Shown here: positions 7,933 to 18,038 of the stretch, in pieces
Numbering within the stretch: the stretch's first letter is position 1
Layout: every line of letters starts with the position of its first letter
DNA from: a virus
Direction: 5' to 3' (one strand)
Length of the DNA stretch: 27,264 bases
Virus record (IMG/VR): IMGVR_UViG_3300030104_001124
Coordinates: 599-27,862 of that record
Notes under the pieces: generated by a model
Told to the model about the DNA's origin: nothing
Databases searched by the model: none
Seen by the model: the letters and a program-made list of their open reading frames with translations, nothing else
Translations under genes and position numbers: made by a program

Positions 7933-9366
7933 ATGGGATTACTAGACGGTATTATACAAAAACAAGATCCAGTAACAGGTGCTGGAGAACTTATTGATTT
8001 AGGATTAAACGCTAAAATTTATTATGAAGGGCCAGATGGCGTGCAGCAAAGTGGTAACGCTAACTACGGCAACTATCAGTTTTTTTCATTAGAAGATATT
8101 ATAAACTCTTTTTTAGTAGCTTATGTTGGTGAAGACAAATTAATAAGTAAAGTTAGTAGAACTGACGTTGCTTTTCACGCGCAACGTTCTTTAGCTGAAT
8201 TAAGTTTTGATACTTTAAAATCAGTAAAGTCTTACGAGCTAGAAGTACCAGCAACATTAACTTTACCAGTTCCGCAAGATTACGTGCATTACACTGGTTT
8301 GTCTTATGTTGACGATGCTGGTATAAAAAGAAACTTATATCCTGCTCGTAAAACATCAAACCCAGTTGCTTACCAACAAAACGATGATGGTAGCATAAAG
8401 TTTGAAAACAATGTTTGGAAAGATTTAGTAACTGGTTTATATCAAGAATATGGTATCACAAGAACTTACGATTCATTTGGAAATCCTATAGCTTCTGGTA
8501 CTCATTACACTGCTGATAGTTCCTTTAAATCAAAAATACCTTTGCCTAAGTTTGTAAAAGAAGTAAGAGTTGATGTTACAGGCGACACTAGAGTTAATCC
8601 TGGAAATGGTCTTAATAATACTAATTACGTTTTTTACGGTGGTGGAGGAACACTTGATATGCAGATATTATTTCATGGCACTTATTCAGATATAAAAGTT
8701 GGTATGTCTGTTTTTGGACCTGGTATACCCATAAACTCAACGGTAGCTTCAGTATACGAAACTACTACAGGTAATTATAGAGGAACTTCTATAAGTATAA
8801 CAAACCCTGAGTATGAGGCTGATTTACTACTAGACACTCCAACAGGTACAGCTGGAAGGCCTTTGAACAACATGATACCAGGAACACAAATTATAGTTGT
8901 TGATTTAAATAAAGAGTCTAAGGCTTGGAAAAACTACAAAGCACATACACCTAGCAATACTAACGATGATTATGAAGATGATACTAGATGGTATGCAGAA
9001 GGAAGAAGATATGGTATTGACCCTGAACACGCACAAGACAATGGTTCTTATTATATAGATGAAAACACAGGCCTAATACATTTCGGCTCTTTTTTATCTG
9101 GCAAAACTATTATATTAGACTATTTAAGTGATAGCTTAGGCACAGAGTCAGAAATGAAAGTGCATAAGTTTGCTGAACAAGCAATGTATATGTCAATAGC
9201 GTATGCAGTGTTATCTACAAGAGCTAATGTACCAGAGTACATAGTAAGAAGATTTAAAAAAGATAGATTTGCGGCTGTAAGACAAGCAAAACTAAGATTA
9301 TCAAATTTAAAATTAAGTGAATTAACTCAAATACTTAGAGGTAAATCTAAGCAAATAAAACACTAA
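7933..9366 (+). CDS. Head-tail adaptor / ring protein with inserted beta domain
   Basis: The 477-aa chain starts with a short linker and a helical segment (about residues 55-105, AYVGEDKLISKVSRTDVAFHAQ) followed by VPATLTLPVPQDYVHYTGL and a long C-terminal helix bundle (about 410-477, VPEYIVRRFKKDRFAAVRQAK). This arrangement resembles tail adaptor proteins of the P22 gp4 / crAss-like ring-protein type, which bind below the portal. Residues about 215-310 look like an inserted beta-rich domain with the motif GMSVFGPGI (257-265). The same motif occurs in the protein encoded at 14156-15442. The basic C-terminus ends KSKQIKH. The gene is 3 nt from each neighbour, so it is co-transcribed with the connector and muzzle genes. 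Confidence is moderate for the adaptor role. Confidence 0.65.
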   Translation: MGLLDGIIQKQDPVTGAGELIDLGLNAKIYYEGPDGVQQSGNANYGNYQFFSLEDIINSFLVAYVGEDKLISKVSRTDVAFHAQRSLAELSFDTLKSVKSYELEVPATLTLPVPQDYVHYTGLSYVDDAGIKRNLYPARKTSNPVAYQQNDDGSIKFENNVWKDLVTGLYQEYGITRTYDSFGNPIASGTHYTADSSFKSKIPLPKFVKEVRVDVTGDTRVNPGNGLNNTNYVFYGGGGTLDMQILFHGTYSDIKVGMSVFGPGIPINSTVASVYETTTGNYRGTSISITNPEYEADLLLDTPTGTAGRPLNNMIPGTQIIVVDLNKESKAWKNYKAHTPSNTNDDYEDDTRWYAEGRRYGIDPEHAQDNGSYYIDENTGLIHFGSFLSGKTIILDYLSDSLGTESEMKVHKFAEQAMYMSIAYAVLSTRANVPEYIVRRFKKDRFAAVRQAKLRLSNLKLSELTQILRGKSKQIKH

Positions 9367-9369
9367 TAC

Positions 9370-12300
9370 ATGGCTGAAATTAAGCAAAATTTTTCGGAAG
9401 GTAAAATGAACAAAGACCTTGACGAAAGACTATTACCTAAAGGTCAGTATAGACACGCTGAAAACGTACAAGTGTCTACAACTGAAGAGTCTGACGTTGG
9501 TGCTTTAGAAAACATACATAGCAATACACTTCTTTCTGGCGGTTTTATATTGCAAGATTCTGTTTGTGTAGGTAAATACGCGGACGAAAAAAACAACACT
9601 TTGTATTGGTTTATTGCTAATGATGCTAAAGACATGATATTAAGATGGTATCGAAGTCAAGTAACACCAGTTTTAGTTGATACAAACAAAAACGTTTTAA
9701 AATTTGATCCTAAAAATATAATAACAGGCATAAATGTTATTGACAATTTATTATTTTGGACTGACGCTTACCAAGATGACAACAACAACTTAACAGGTAC
9801 AGAGCCAAAAAAAATAAATATTGATCTTTGTATACAAGGTACGATAGATGAAAATACGCACACTAAAATAATAGTTCCTGAAAGAGATATAGACTTAAGT
9901 TCTGGCCCATCAAGTAATGGTATAGATATTAGAGAAGAACATATCACTGTTATAAAAAAATCCCCAAAAACAAAATTAGAGTTAGATATTAACTTAGACG
10001 TAGATACTACAGCTGAGTTTAATGGTAATGCAAATCCATTACTTATAGTTCCTATTATTGGAAACAATAGGATTGTTGGTGATATAACGTATATTAATGG
10101 GTTTTTTAACTTTACTGGTAGCGCTAGATTTTTTTCTGGTGATGAGCTTTTGTTTTTAGCAAACACAGGCACTAACTCTTCTTCAGATCTGCCTGATTCA
10201 TACCAAGTAAAAATAAAAGTTTTAGCTGATGTTAGTGGTACTATTTCACCTAGTGGAAATGTTTTTGCCCCGCATACGTATCAAATAGAAATACTAGAAA
10301 TATCACCGGGTACTGACTACAATACTATTGATTGGTTTGTTTTTAGAAAACAAAACGAGTTAGATTTTTTTGAAAAAGAATTTGCTAGATTTAGCTATAG
10401 ATACAAATATCAAGATGGTGAATATTCTACCTTTGCTCCTTTTTCAAACATAGCGTTTTTTCCAGATAATTTTGATTATGAAACTAAAAAAGCATACAAC
10501 CTTGGTATGCAAAACAAATTAAAAAGTTTAAAATTAAGAAACTTTGTAGAAGCTAATATATTAGAAAACGTTGTGCAAATAGATTTGTTGTATAAAAACT
10601 CTAGCTCACCAAACGTTTATCTTGTTGAAAAAATAAAATATAACGATTTAAAAGATATTAATATCGTAACGTCTGCGCCTGGTACTTTTCCTGTAACAAG
10701 CACTAATGAAAACAATTGGACTGCAAATTTTTATGATGTTACTTCTGATGTTGTATACGCAGCGCTACCTTCTAATCAAATTTTAAGATCATTTGATAAT
10801 GTTCCAAGAAAAGCTTTGGCTCAAGAAATAACAGGTAATAGAATAGTATACGGTAATTATTTACAAAACTATGATTTACTTGAAAAGCCTTTGGTTGACG
10901 CTTTTTATGGTTCTAGATCAGGCGTTAATGTTGTTGGTAGCGTTCCTCAAAAATCTTTAAAATCATCAAGAAATTATCAATTAGGTATTGTTTATTTAGA
11001 TGAGTACGGTAGGCAAACCCCTGTTTTTAGTAGTTCAAGAAGTTCTTTTAAAATACCAAAAGAAGAAGCTGCTAATTCAAACTCTATAACGTTTACAGCG
11101 ACAACACCAGCTCCTAGTTGGGCAAGTTTTTATAAAGTTTATGTTAAAGAAACTTCAAACGAGTATTACAACTTAGCTATGGATAGAGTTTACAAAGCTA
11201 AAGATGGTAACGCTTGGCTTTCTTTTCCTTCTTCTGAAAGAAATAAAATAGATGAAGAAACTTTTTTAATACTTAAAAAACAATTAGATGCTGACGTTCA
11301 AGTTAGTGAAAACTTAAAATACAAAGTAATAGCTATAGAAAATAATGCTCCTGTAGAAGTTAAAAGCAATTATATATTTATATCTGATACTAATGGAACT
11401 GGTGATATAGAAAACCTTTTTACAGGTGACATGCCAATAGTTGGTTCTACGTCGTTTCAAATAGATGAAGCTACTTTTAAAGCTGATGGAGGACCTAGCA
11501 TTGATAACTTTACTGAAACAATAGCTTTAAAATTTAAAGACACTAGTGAAAATGTAACTTCTGATTTTTACGAAATATCTAATATAGAGTTTACTGCTCC
11601 TTTTTACAATATAAAACTAAAAGAAAAAATAAAAGACTCTGACAAATGGATATATTCTAACTTCGCGAGCATAACCACTTTTTCATCTTCAAACTTAAAT
11701 GATAACTTATCTTTAAGATTTTATAAAGACGAAAGAAAAGAACAGCCAGAGTTTGATGGTAAGTTTTTTGTAAAAATTCTTAATGATAACTCTACAGAGC
11801 AATATGTTTTTAGAGGTGCTTACGCTTCTCAAGATTATTCTTCTAAAGGTTATTTAGATGCTTTTTTTATAGCAGATAGAGGCGCGGATTATCAACACTC
11901 TATAATAGACAATGTTAGCTTGCCAAATGGTACAACTGGTGTTTGGGCGTCTAATTTAAGAGGTCGTTGGGCTAATAACATATTGCATTTTAATAATAAT
12001 AATATTAGTAGTGAGTGGTTTATAGACCAAGTGTATTACGCTGGTAAACACCCAGAAAATAACGATCTTGATTCAACTCTTCAGCCAGCACCATCAACGC
12101 AGCCAGGTGTTCCAAATGGTTTTATAGAAATTAATGGCGTTCAATATGTAAATTCAGAAATGAAACCTGGTTTTGAAGAAGGTTATGGTAGGGGTATATA
12201 TAGAGAGCCTACTACTGGGCAGTGGTATATGGAGTTATCTTTTTCTCAAATATTGCCTGATGCAGAAAACAGATTTCAAAACCACTCTTTATTACCTAAC

Positions 12301-14154
12301 ATGCCCGCGGAACTTAATAAAGCTCCTTTGCAAAAACCAGAATTATTTGCTGTAGGATCTATAATAAACCAAGAGCATGTCGACCAAATTGACGTAGTTA
12401 GAAACTTAGTTAAAAACAAAATATTTAAGTTTGTTGGAGACATTGAAAATCAAAAATACATTATAAACGATGATGTTGTAATAGAAAAAAGATATAATTA
12501 TTCTAACTTTGCACGTGTTAAAAATTATTTTGACCAAGATTTTACTGAAGGACTTAATCTGTCTAATTATTCTCTTAATACTACAAGCCAACTTTTTTCT
12601 ATACCAGGCAATAATTATGCGATAAATTTAGAAAGAGAGTGGGATGGTTTTTCAGAAGCTGTAAATAGAAGAATAACTTATATAATACCTTTTGCACTAC
12701 ACTCAGACACTCCACCTGTAGTTAATGGAAATCCTGTGTATGCAGAAGCAGATCCACTTGGCAACTCTAATTTTGCTAATAGTAGTGGTACAGTTTATTC
12801 AAATATTTTAGATACTACTAATGGTGCAGATGAAGACACACCTCAAGCAATACAGTTTTTGGAATTAGATGAAAACGAAGGTGACCAACTACTCAGTAGT
12901 AATCCAGCTATTTGGGAAACAGAACCTAAAGAAAATGTAGATTTAGATATTTATTACGAAGCCAGTGAGTGCTATGATATATCTTTACATGGCACTACGC
13001 AAGAACTTGAGTGGTTTAACTGTTACTCTTTTGGTAACGGTGTTGAGTCTGATAGACTAAGAGATGATTTTAATCAGGTTAGAATAGATAAAGGTGCTAT
13101 AGCTTCTTCTACTATAGATTTTGTTTACGAAGAAGAAAATAGAAAAAATGGCTTGATATATTCTGGTATATACAACTCAACAAGTGGCGTTAACAATTTA
13201 AACCAATTTATTGCAGCGGAAAAAATAACAAAAGATATAAATCCTACTTACGGTAGTATACAAAAACTATTTAGTAGAAATACAGATTTAATAACTTTTT
13301 GCGAAGATAAAGTAATTAGAATTTTAGCAAACAAAGATGCTGTATTTAATGCTGATGGAAATCCTCAACTAATAGCATCGCAAAACGTACTTGGGCAAAC
13401 AGTTCCTTACGTTGGCGACTATGGTATATCAAAAAATCCAGAATCTTTTGCAAAAGAAAGCTATAGAGCTTATTTTACAGACAAAAATAGAGGTAAAGTT
13501 TTAAGACTTTCAAGAGATGGTATAACGCCTATATCTGACTATGGCATGTCTAAGTATTTTAAAGATAGATTAAAAAATCAAGATAAAATTATAGGTAGTT
13601 ACGACCAAAAGAAAAACGAGTATAATTTAACTTTAAATCTTAACACTATTAGTTATGACGAAAAAGTAAAAGGTTGGTCTAGCTTTAAATCTTTTGTACC
13701 AGAGCAAGGTGTAAGTGTTACTAACTTTTATTACACTTTTAAAAATGGTAATTTATACAAACACCACGATGATGTTGTTACTAGCTTTAACCCAACAGTA
13801 ACTTGGAATAATTTTTACGGAACTCAATACGATAGTAAAGTTTCTACTATACTTAACGATAGTCCTGGTTTTGTAAAGTCTTTTAAAACTGTTAATTATG
13901 AAGGTTCGCAATCAAACGTTATACAAAATTTAAACGATGAAAATTATTATAATTTATCATTAAAGCCTGGTTGGAAGTTAGAAAAAATAAATACAGACAA
14001 AGAAGTAGGTTTTATACCTGAGTTTATTGAAAAAGAAGGAAAATGGTTTAATAATTTAAAAGGTGAAAGTATTAGCGCTAAAGAAGAAATAGATGCAAAA
14101 AGTTTTGCTTTTCAAGGCGTTGGTAGACCTTCAGATGTAAAAATAATACCTTAA
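9370..14154 (+). CDS. Tail stabilisation / muzzle protein (P22 gp10-like)
   Basis: This 1594-aa protein begins with NFSEGKMNKDLDERLLPKG (residues 6-25), a highly recognisable opening of the P22 gp10-like stabilisation proteins, called muzzle in crAss-like phages, that close the tail nozzle. Its C-terminal part has a matching signature: GDYGISKNPESF, YFTDKNRGKVLRLSRDGITP (around 1368-1387) and IIGSYDQKKNEYNL (around 1410-1425), as in beta-propeller-type tail proteins. The middle, about 350-1250, is beta-rich with many aromatic and Asn/Ser residues and is probably exposed. It has no signal peptide, membrane span or enzyme motif. It is by far the largest tail protein here and is the best candidate for the nozzle body to which receptor-binding parts attach. 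It starts 3 nt after the adaptor gene. Confidence 0.75.
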   Translation: MAEIKQNFSEGKMNKDLDERLLPKGQYRHAENVQVSTTEESDVGALENIHSNTLLSGGFILQDSVCVGKYADEKNNTLYWFIANDAKDMILRWYRSQVTPVLVDTNKNVLKFDPKNIITGINVIDNLLFWTDAYQDDNNNLTGTEPKKINIDLCIQGTIDENTHTKIIVPERDIDLSSGPSSNGIDIREEHITVIKKSPKTKLELDINLDVDTTAEFNGNANPLLIVPIIGNNRIVGDITYINGFFNFTGSARFFSGDELLFLANTGTNSSSDLPDSYQVKIKVLADVSGTISPSGNVFAPHTYQIEILEISPGTDYNTIDWFVFRKQNELDFFEKEFARFSYRYKYQDGEYSTFAPFSNIAFFPDNFDYETKKAYNLGMQNKLKSLKLRNFVEANILENVVQIDLLYKNSSSPNVYLVEKIKYNDLKDINIVTSAPGTFPVTSTNENNWTANFYDVTSDVVYAALPSNQILRSFDNVPRKALAQEITGNRIVYGNYLQNYDLLEKPLVDAFYGSRSGVNVVGSVPQKSLKSSRNYQLGIVYLDEYGRQTPVFSSSRSSFKIPKEEAANSNSITFTATTPAPSWASFYKVYVKETSNEYYNLAMDRVYKAKDGNAWLSFPSSERNKIDEETFLILKKQLDADVQVSENLKYKVIAIENNAPVEVKSNYIFISDTNGTGDIENLFTGDMPIVGSTSFQIDEATFKADGGPSIDNFTETIALKFKDTSENVTSDFYEISNIEFTAPFYNIKLKEKIKDSDKWIYSNFASITTFSSSNLNDNLSLRFYKDERKEQPEFDGKFFVKILNDNSTEQYVFRGAYASQDYSSKGYLDAFFIADRGADYQHSIIDNVSLPNGTTGVWASNLRGRWANNILHFNNNNISSEWFIDQVYYAGKHPENNDLDSTLQPAPSTQPGVPNGFIEINGVQYVNSEMKPGFEEGYGRGIYREPTTGQWYMELSFSQILPDAENRFQNHSLLPNMPAELNKAPLQKPELFAVGSIINQEHVDQIDVVRNLVKNKIFKFVGDIENQKYIINDDVVIEKRYNYSNFARVKNYFDQDFTEGLNLSNYSLNTTSQLFSIPGNNYAINLEREWDGFSEAVNRRITYIIPFALHSDTPPVVNGNPVYAEADPLGNSNFANSSGTVYSNILDTTNGADEDTPQAIQFLELDENEGDQLLSSNPAIWETEPKENVDLDIYYEASECYDISLHGTTQELEWFNCYSFGNGVESDRLRDDFNQVRIDKGAIASSTIDFVYEEENRKNGLIYSGIYNSTSGVNNLNQFIAAEKITKDINPTYGSIQKLFSRNTDLITFCEDKVIRILANKDAVFNADGNPQLIASQNVLGQTVPYVGDYGISKNPESFAKESYRAYFTDKNRGKVLRLSRDGITPISDYGMSKYFKDRLKNQDKIIGSYDQKKNEYNLTLNLNTISYDEKVKGWSSFKSFVPEQGVSVTNFYYTFKNGNLYKHHDDVVTSFNPTVTWNNFYGTQYDSKVSTILNDSPGFVKSFKTVNYEGSQSNVIQNLNDENYYNLSLKPGWKLEKINTDKEVGFIPEFIEKEGKWFNNLKGESISAKEEIDAKSFAFQGVGRPSDVKIIP

Positions 14155-14155
14155 T

Positions 14156-15442
14156 ATGAAAGAAATAAATAATTTTGTTATTGACTCGTCATCTTTAACT
14201 TCAGCTGGGGGCTCTAGACAATATACTGTTTTTGGTAGTCCCGATGCGGTTTTTAGCATAATTGCTATTAACGAAGCTGGTCAGCTTTATAATTTTCCAG
14301 AAAAAACTATTGTAAGTGAAGACAATGACACTATTAGGCCAAAAGGTAATTTTACTTCAACGCCCGTAAGTTTGTTTAAACAAAAGCTAGACAAGCAAGG
14401 TGAATACACTAGCGTAATACAATTTCCACCTGCTACTGACGGAAAATATACAGTTGTATTGCAGGCTGAGCCTGGTTTTGACACGTCACTTTCAAAATCT
14501 TTGTCTAAAAATAATGTTTACCACGCTGCTGAAATATACCAGTATCAAGATACTGTCCTTACTTTTGCTGTTCAATCTGATGGTAGTTCTGGCACATATA
14601 CATCTAATCCACCTGCTACCCAAGAACAAACAACTGGTTTTAGCACTAGTGTTACTAGTTTAAAATTTAATAGAAAAGTTAACATATCTTGGTCTGTAGC
14701 CCTTGGTAGTAGTCAGTTTGTTATAGCAAGGCAGCCAGAAATAAATGATTTTTTCTTTACAACAACAAAGCTTACTAGCAACGACAGCTCTGGTAGAGAA
14801 ATACAAATGGCTGATATTTCTGGTCTTTCAGTAGGTATGGCTGTTTCTGGATCTGGCATTGCAGCAGGTAGTATTATAAAAAAAATAATACCTGGTTACA
14901 AAGATGAAAATAAATCTACAGCGACAGATCATGTTTACTCAATACCTAAAGCTTTAAACTCTGAAAACAACGCCATGATAGATAGTCCTGGTGGTACAAT
15001 TTTTATGAACAACTCTTCTACATGGGGAGCAGGCGCTACATTAACCTTTAAAGGTTTTGGCTCTGCGCACGCAGAAGCTTCTAACAACACTAAGTTTTCT
15101 GTTAGTAATTTAGCAGTTACAATAGATCCTGTAGTAACAACAACTGACTCTGCTGTTAGTAGTAGCACTACGATACCTATCACAAGTACAAACGGTATAA
15201 AAGCTGCTGAAGGTGTTATAATGTCTGGTATAGGTATTACTGGAACTCCGCATGTAGACGCTGTTAGTGCTGGTGTAAACGTTACAGCAAGTTCAGCGCA
15301 GACAATAGAAAACGGACAAACAGTTACGTTTACAGGTAGTAGTAGAAACGCAACTGTAACAGCTGATATAGTGGTAGAAAAATTTGGTAAAGACAATTTA
15401 ACTATATATTTAGAATTAGATAACATTTTAACCGTAGGATAA
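14156..15442 (+). CDS. Beta-rich virion (tail-associated) protein
   Basis: The 428-aa product is rich in Ser, Thr, Gly and Val with short alternating strands. Residues 1-150 resemble stacked immunoglobulin-like or jelly-roll strands (YTVFGSPDAVFSIIAIN, GKYTVVLQAEPGF). Residues 218-244 carry the motif GMAVSGSGI, and 340-390 a diverged copy (EGVIMSGIGITG followed by QTIENGQTVTFTG). The same motif occurs as an insertion in the adaptor protein at 7933-9366. Such repeats are common in surface-exposed phage proteins. Lying 1 nt after the muzzle gene, it may be a nozzle-bound decoration, a fibre base or a receptor-binding protein. No depolymerase or chaperone motif is visible, so the role is inferred from context. 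Confidence 0.6.
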   Translation: MKEINNFVIDSSSLTSAGGSRQYTVFGSPDAVFSIIAINEAGQLYNFPEKTIVSEDNDTIRPKGNFTSTPVSLFKQKLDKQGEYTSVIQFPPATDGKYTVVLQAEPGFDTSLSKSLSKNNVYHAAEIYQYQDTVLTFAVQSDGSSGTYTSNPPATQEQTTGFSTSVTSLKFNRKVNISWSVALGSSQFVIARQPEINDFFFTTTKLTSNDSSGREIQMADISGLSVGMAVSGSGIAAGSIIKKIIPGYKDENKSTATDHVYSIPKALNSENNAMIDSPGGTIFMNNSSTWGAGATLTFKGFGSAHAEASNNTKFSVSNLAVTIDPVVTTTDSAVSSSTTIPITSTNGIKAAEGVIMSGIGITGTPHVDAVSAGVNVTASSAQTIENGQTVTFTGSSRNATVTADIVVEKFGKDNLTIYLELDNILTVG

Positions 15443-15443
15443 T

Positions 15444-15818
15444 ATGGCAAAAATAGAATTAACATTTGATCAGGAATTAAACTCTTCTTTACAAGTTGGT
15501 GATACCGTATGGTATGTACCTACTAGTAATGTTGGTGGTTACGAAACAGCTTCTACAAGCGACACTGCTTTTGAAAAGCTAGGTCCTGTGTTAGAAAGAA
15601 GCCCACAATATACAAAACCAATTATTATTGTTGATCTAGCGCCTAGTTTTGTACCAGGAAGTGTAACTACTAGTACGTTTATAATGTTTTCTAAAGATAA
15701 AACAGTAAACTCTGCAGGTTTAAAAGGTTATTATGCAGAGCTTGAATTTGTAAATAATTCAAATCAAAAAATAGAATTATTCTCAGTTGGCTCTGAGGTA
15801 GTTCAAAGTAGTAAATAA
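15444..15818 (+). CDS. Small beta-rich virion-region protein
   Basis: This 124-aa protein has no recognisable catalytic motif. It is beta-rich, with a first strand MAKIELTFDQELN, a loop PTSNVGGYETAS, and a C-terminal half with FIMFSKDKTVNSAGLKGYYAELEFVNNS followed by ELFSVGSEV. The last segment resembles small proteins I recall between tail and ejection genes in marine Bacteroidota phages, where they are presumed structural. It starts 1 nt after the previous stop, so translation is probably coupled. The function is unknown; a small tail or decoration protein is the most likely reading. Confidence 0.6.
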   Translation: MAKIELTFDQELNSSLQVGDTVWYVPTSNVGGYETASTSDTAFEKLGPVLERSPQYTKPIIIVDLAPSFVPGSVTTSTFIMFSKDKTVNSAGLKGYYAELEFVNNSNQKIELFSVGSEVVQSSK

Positions 15819-15832
15819 CACTAAAAAAGTGT
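15818..15832 (+). other. Weak intergenic hairpin
   Basis: ACACT and AGTGT pair around an A5 loop immediately after a stop codon, in a 38-nt gap. It is only five pairs long and lacks a T-run, so it is at best a minor 3'-end or pause element. Nothing else is seen in this gap. Confidence 0.25.
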
Positions 15833-15856
15833 AATTATAAATAAATAAACAATAAT

Positions 15857-16627
15857 ATGATAGATCCAGCAACGGCTACGTTAATATCTGCAGCAATTGG
15901 TCTTTTTAGTTCTAATAGAATGAGAAGAGATGCTAAAAGAAGAGCTGCAGAAGCGTTAAAACGTCAACAAGAGCAACAAGCATTGTTAGATGAAGAAATA
16001 CAAAAATATAGAGCGATACAGTTTGAAAACCCTTATGCTGATGTAGAAAACCCATTTGAAGATTTAACAGTAAATCAACAAGCAGCACAATTTCAAGCTG
16101 AGCAAATACAACAGCAACAAGCTAACTTATTAGAAGGTTTTAGAGGCGCGGCTGGTAGTTCTGGTATTGCAGGGCTTGCGCAAGTATTGGCTAACCAAGG
16201 TGCTTTACAAACACAAAAAGCAGCCGCTAGTATTGCACAACAAGAACAAGCTAACCAAAAAGCAGCAGCATCTGCTGATCTTAGAATACAACAGTTACAA
16301 GGAGCTGGTGATGCAATGGTACAACAAGCAGAAACTAGTAGACAAGCTACAATACTAGGTATGAATCAAAGCGTGTTAGCAGGTGTTAATGCTAATTACC
16401 AGAGACAATTACAAAATCAACAATATGCAAACGCCGCTGCAGATAAAATGGCGATAAGCTCATTAAGTAAACTAGCAACTTTAGATTTAGAGAATTTAAA
16501 TACTAAAAATTATCAGCCTGTTTCACCTTCTAGTCCTAATGATACTATACCAGAACTTAAAGGTCCTGACTACTATTTATCAGACGAGTATTTAAATTCA
16601 CTAACACCTATTGAAGTAAAAGGTTAA
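15857..16627 (+). CDS. Probable internal virion / DNA ejection protein
   Basis: The 256-aa chain opens with a short hydrophobic segment (residues 4-17, PATATLISAAIGLF) and then becomes almost entirely Ala/Gln-rich helix (about 22-215) with Gly only in a break near residues 95-110 (GFRGAAGSSGIAGL). This is the composition of small ejection proteins such as T7 gp14 and P22 gp7, which leave the capsid before DNA and help form a channel in the host envelope. The C-terminus is a Pro/Ser/Asn-rich tail. It stands at the head of a run of three genes whose last is a giant protein, matching the small-medium-large order of podovirus ejection proteins. The family assignment is by composition and position, not by sequence identity. 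Confidence 0.55.
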   Translation: MIDPATATLISAAIGLFSSNRMRRDAKRRAAEALKRQQEQQALLDEEIQKYRAIQFENPYADVENPFEDLTVNQQAAQFQAEQIQQQQANLLEGFRGAAGSSGIAGLAQVLANQGALQTQKAAASIAQQEQANQKAAASADLRIQQLQGAGDAMVQQAETSRQATILGMNQSVLAGVNANYQRQLQNQQYANAAADKMAISSLSKLATLDLENLNTKNYQPVSPSSPNDTIPELKGPDYYLSDEYLNSLTPIEVKG

Positions 16628-16642
16628 TAAAAATATAAAAAT

Positions 16643-18037
16643 ATGGCAACAAAAGGAGGAAGTTTATTAGGTAGGGCAGACAGTACTTTAGTGCAAGGCG
16701 CGCTAAAAGCTGAGTTAGCTAACGTAGGCCCTAGCATGCAAGGTGTATACCAAGCGCAAGCAGAAAATGTAACTAATTTACAAACTGCTGTGCAAGACTT
16801 TTTTTACGCTTTTGACAAAAGTAATAACGATTTAAGAAATGAGGTAAAAGAACTAACACCTAAACTTTTAGCAGACATTGAAACTGGTACTTATATAGAT
16901 GATTCTTACGTTGATTTAGTTAGTCAAGAAATAAACAGTCTAAGAGAACAAATGAAGTCAATACCTAGAGGTAGAGAAGGTGAAGCTGAAAGATCTAAAA
17001 TTAGAACTAGACTAGCTAATCTAAAAGCAGAGTCTGGAAGTGCAGAGCAAACGATGACTAAAATAGCCACTTTAATAGACAACGACCAAATAGATTTTAA
17101 TTCTTTACAAGATGGTGACATGGAGCTTTGGAAGTCAATATTAGACAAAAGTGCTAAAAGAGAATTTGTTGATGGTAAATTATTTTACAGCGCAAATATT
17201 AATGGTAAAGAATTAAAAATAAGTCTTGGTGATTTAGAAAAAAGATTTTTACCTAAACAATACGCTGTTCAAAACAAAGCTTTAAAACTTAGTGGTAGTT
17301 TTTTTAATGTAGGCAAACAAGGGCTTGACTATGACTTTAATGGAGCTATGAATGCTTACGAAACGTTAATGACAAGCAAGAAAGAAGTTTTGGGATTAAT
17401 AAACAATCCTTTTGGTAGTATGCAGTATTCTTTTACAGATGCGTTAAAAGGTAAAGATCCAAAATTAACTAAAGAGTTAATAAATGCTTTAAACAATGTT
17501 GGAGGTTTTGATGTTGATAATGACGGTAATCCTGACCAAATTACAATGTCAAATTTAAATAAGCTTGTGAGCACACTTACGAATCCAGATGATGGTAATT
17601 TTAATTTAGCCACTACAAAGCGTGTTGCGGCTGCATTTTATGCTGACAACGATGGTAGAATACAATATAACAAAGGTCTTAATCTTTACCAAAGAAAACA
17701 AACTCAACTAAAAAGCAAAACAAAAACGAAAAAAAACAAACTTAATCTTAATGATGGATACAACATATTAGTTGATGGCAAGCAGTATTATTCAAAAGGT
17801 TTACAAATACAATCTGCTTACGACTTGTTTGAAGCTAAAAGAAATTTTACTGATCCTATAAAAGGTAATTTTATGGTTTATGATAATTCTACAAACAGCT
17901 ATAAAATTTATAAAACTGAAAAAGAGTTTGAACAAAACAAAGAACCAATCAACACAATAACTTATAATAAAATACCTAACAAAATCGGTTTTGATCAAGT
18001 TGGATTAGGAAAAGGATTAAACTTAGGCGGCGCATAA
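16643..18037 (+). CDS. Probable medium ejection / virion protein
   Basis: I do not recognise a named family. The 464-aa protein is helical over residues 1-150 (LREQMKSIPRGREGEAERSK and similar), then mixed. Residues 290-298 (DVDNDGNPD) match the calcium-binding DxDxDG loop found in EF-hand and dockerin proteins. Residues about 350-375 are a Lys/Asn/Thr-rich linker. The C-terminus has a beta-rich part (YNILVDGKQYYSKGLQIQS, NFMVYDNSTNSYKIYK) and ends GLNLGGA. It lies 15 nt after the small ejection-like gene and 1 nt before the giant gene. A second internal virion protein is the likely role. Soluble: no signal peptide or membrane span. Confidence 0.5.
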   Translation: MATKGGSLLGRADSTLVQGALKAELANVGPSMQGVYQAQAENVTNLQTAVQDFFYAFDKSNNDLRNEVKELTPKLLADIETGTYIDDSYVDLVSQEINSLREQMKSIPRGREGEAERSKIRTRLANLKAESGSAEQTMTKIATLIDNDQIDFNSLQDGDMELWKSILDKSAKREFVDGKLFYSANINGKELKISLGDLEKRFLPKQYAVQNKALKLSGSFFNVGKQGLDYDFNGAMNAYETLMTSKKEVLGLINNPFGSMQYSFTDALKGKDPKLTKELINALNNVGGFDVDNDGNPDQITMSNLNKLVSTLTNPDDGNFNLATTKRVAAAFYADNDGRIQYNKGLNLYQRKQTQLKSKTKTKKNKLNLNDGYNILVDGKQYYSKGLQIQSAYDLFEAKRNFTDPIKGNFMVYDNSTNSYKIYKTEKEFEQNKEPINTITYNKIPNKIGFDQVGLGKGLNLGGA

Positions 18038-18038
18038 A

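Noticed and set aside
15818-15832. Terminator between 15818 and 15857
   Set aside because: Five base pairs and no T-run are too weak; kept only as a low-confidence hairpin.
16167-16358. 63-aa + strand frame inside the small ejection-like gene
   Set aside because: Product is a shadow of the Gln/Ala-rich repeats in another frame, without a start context.
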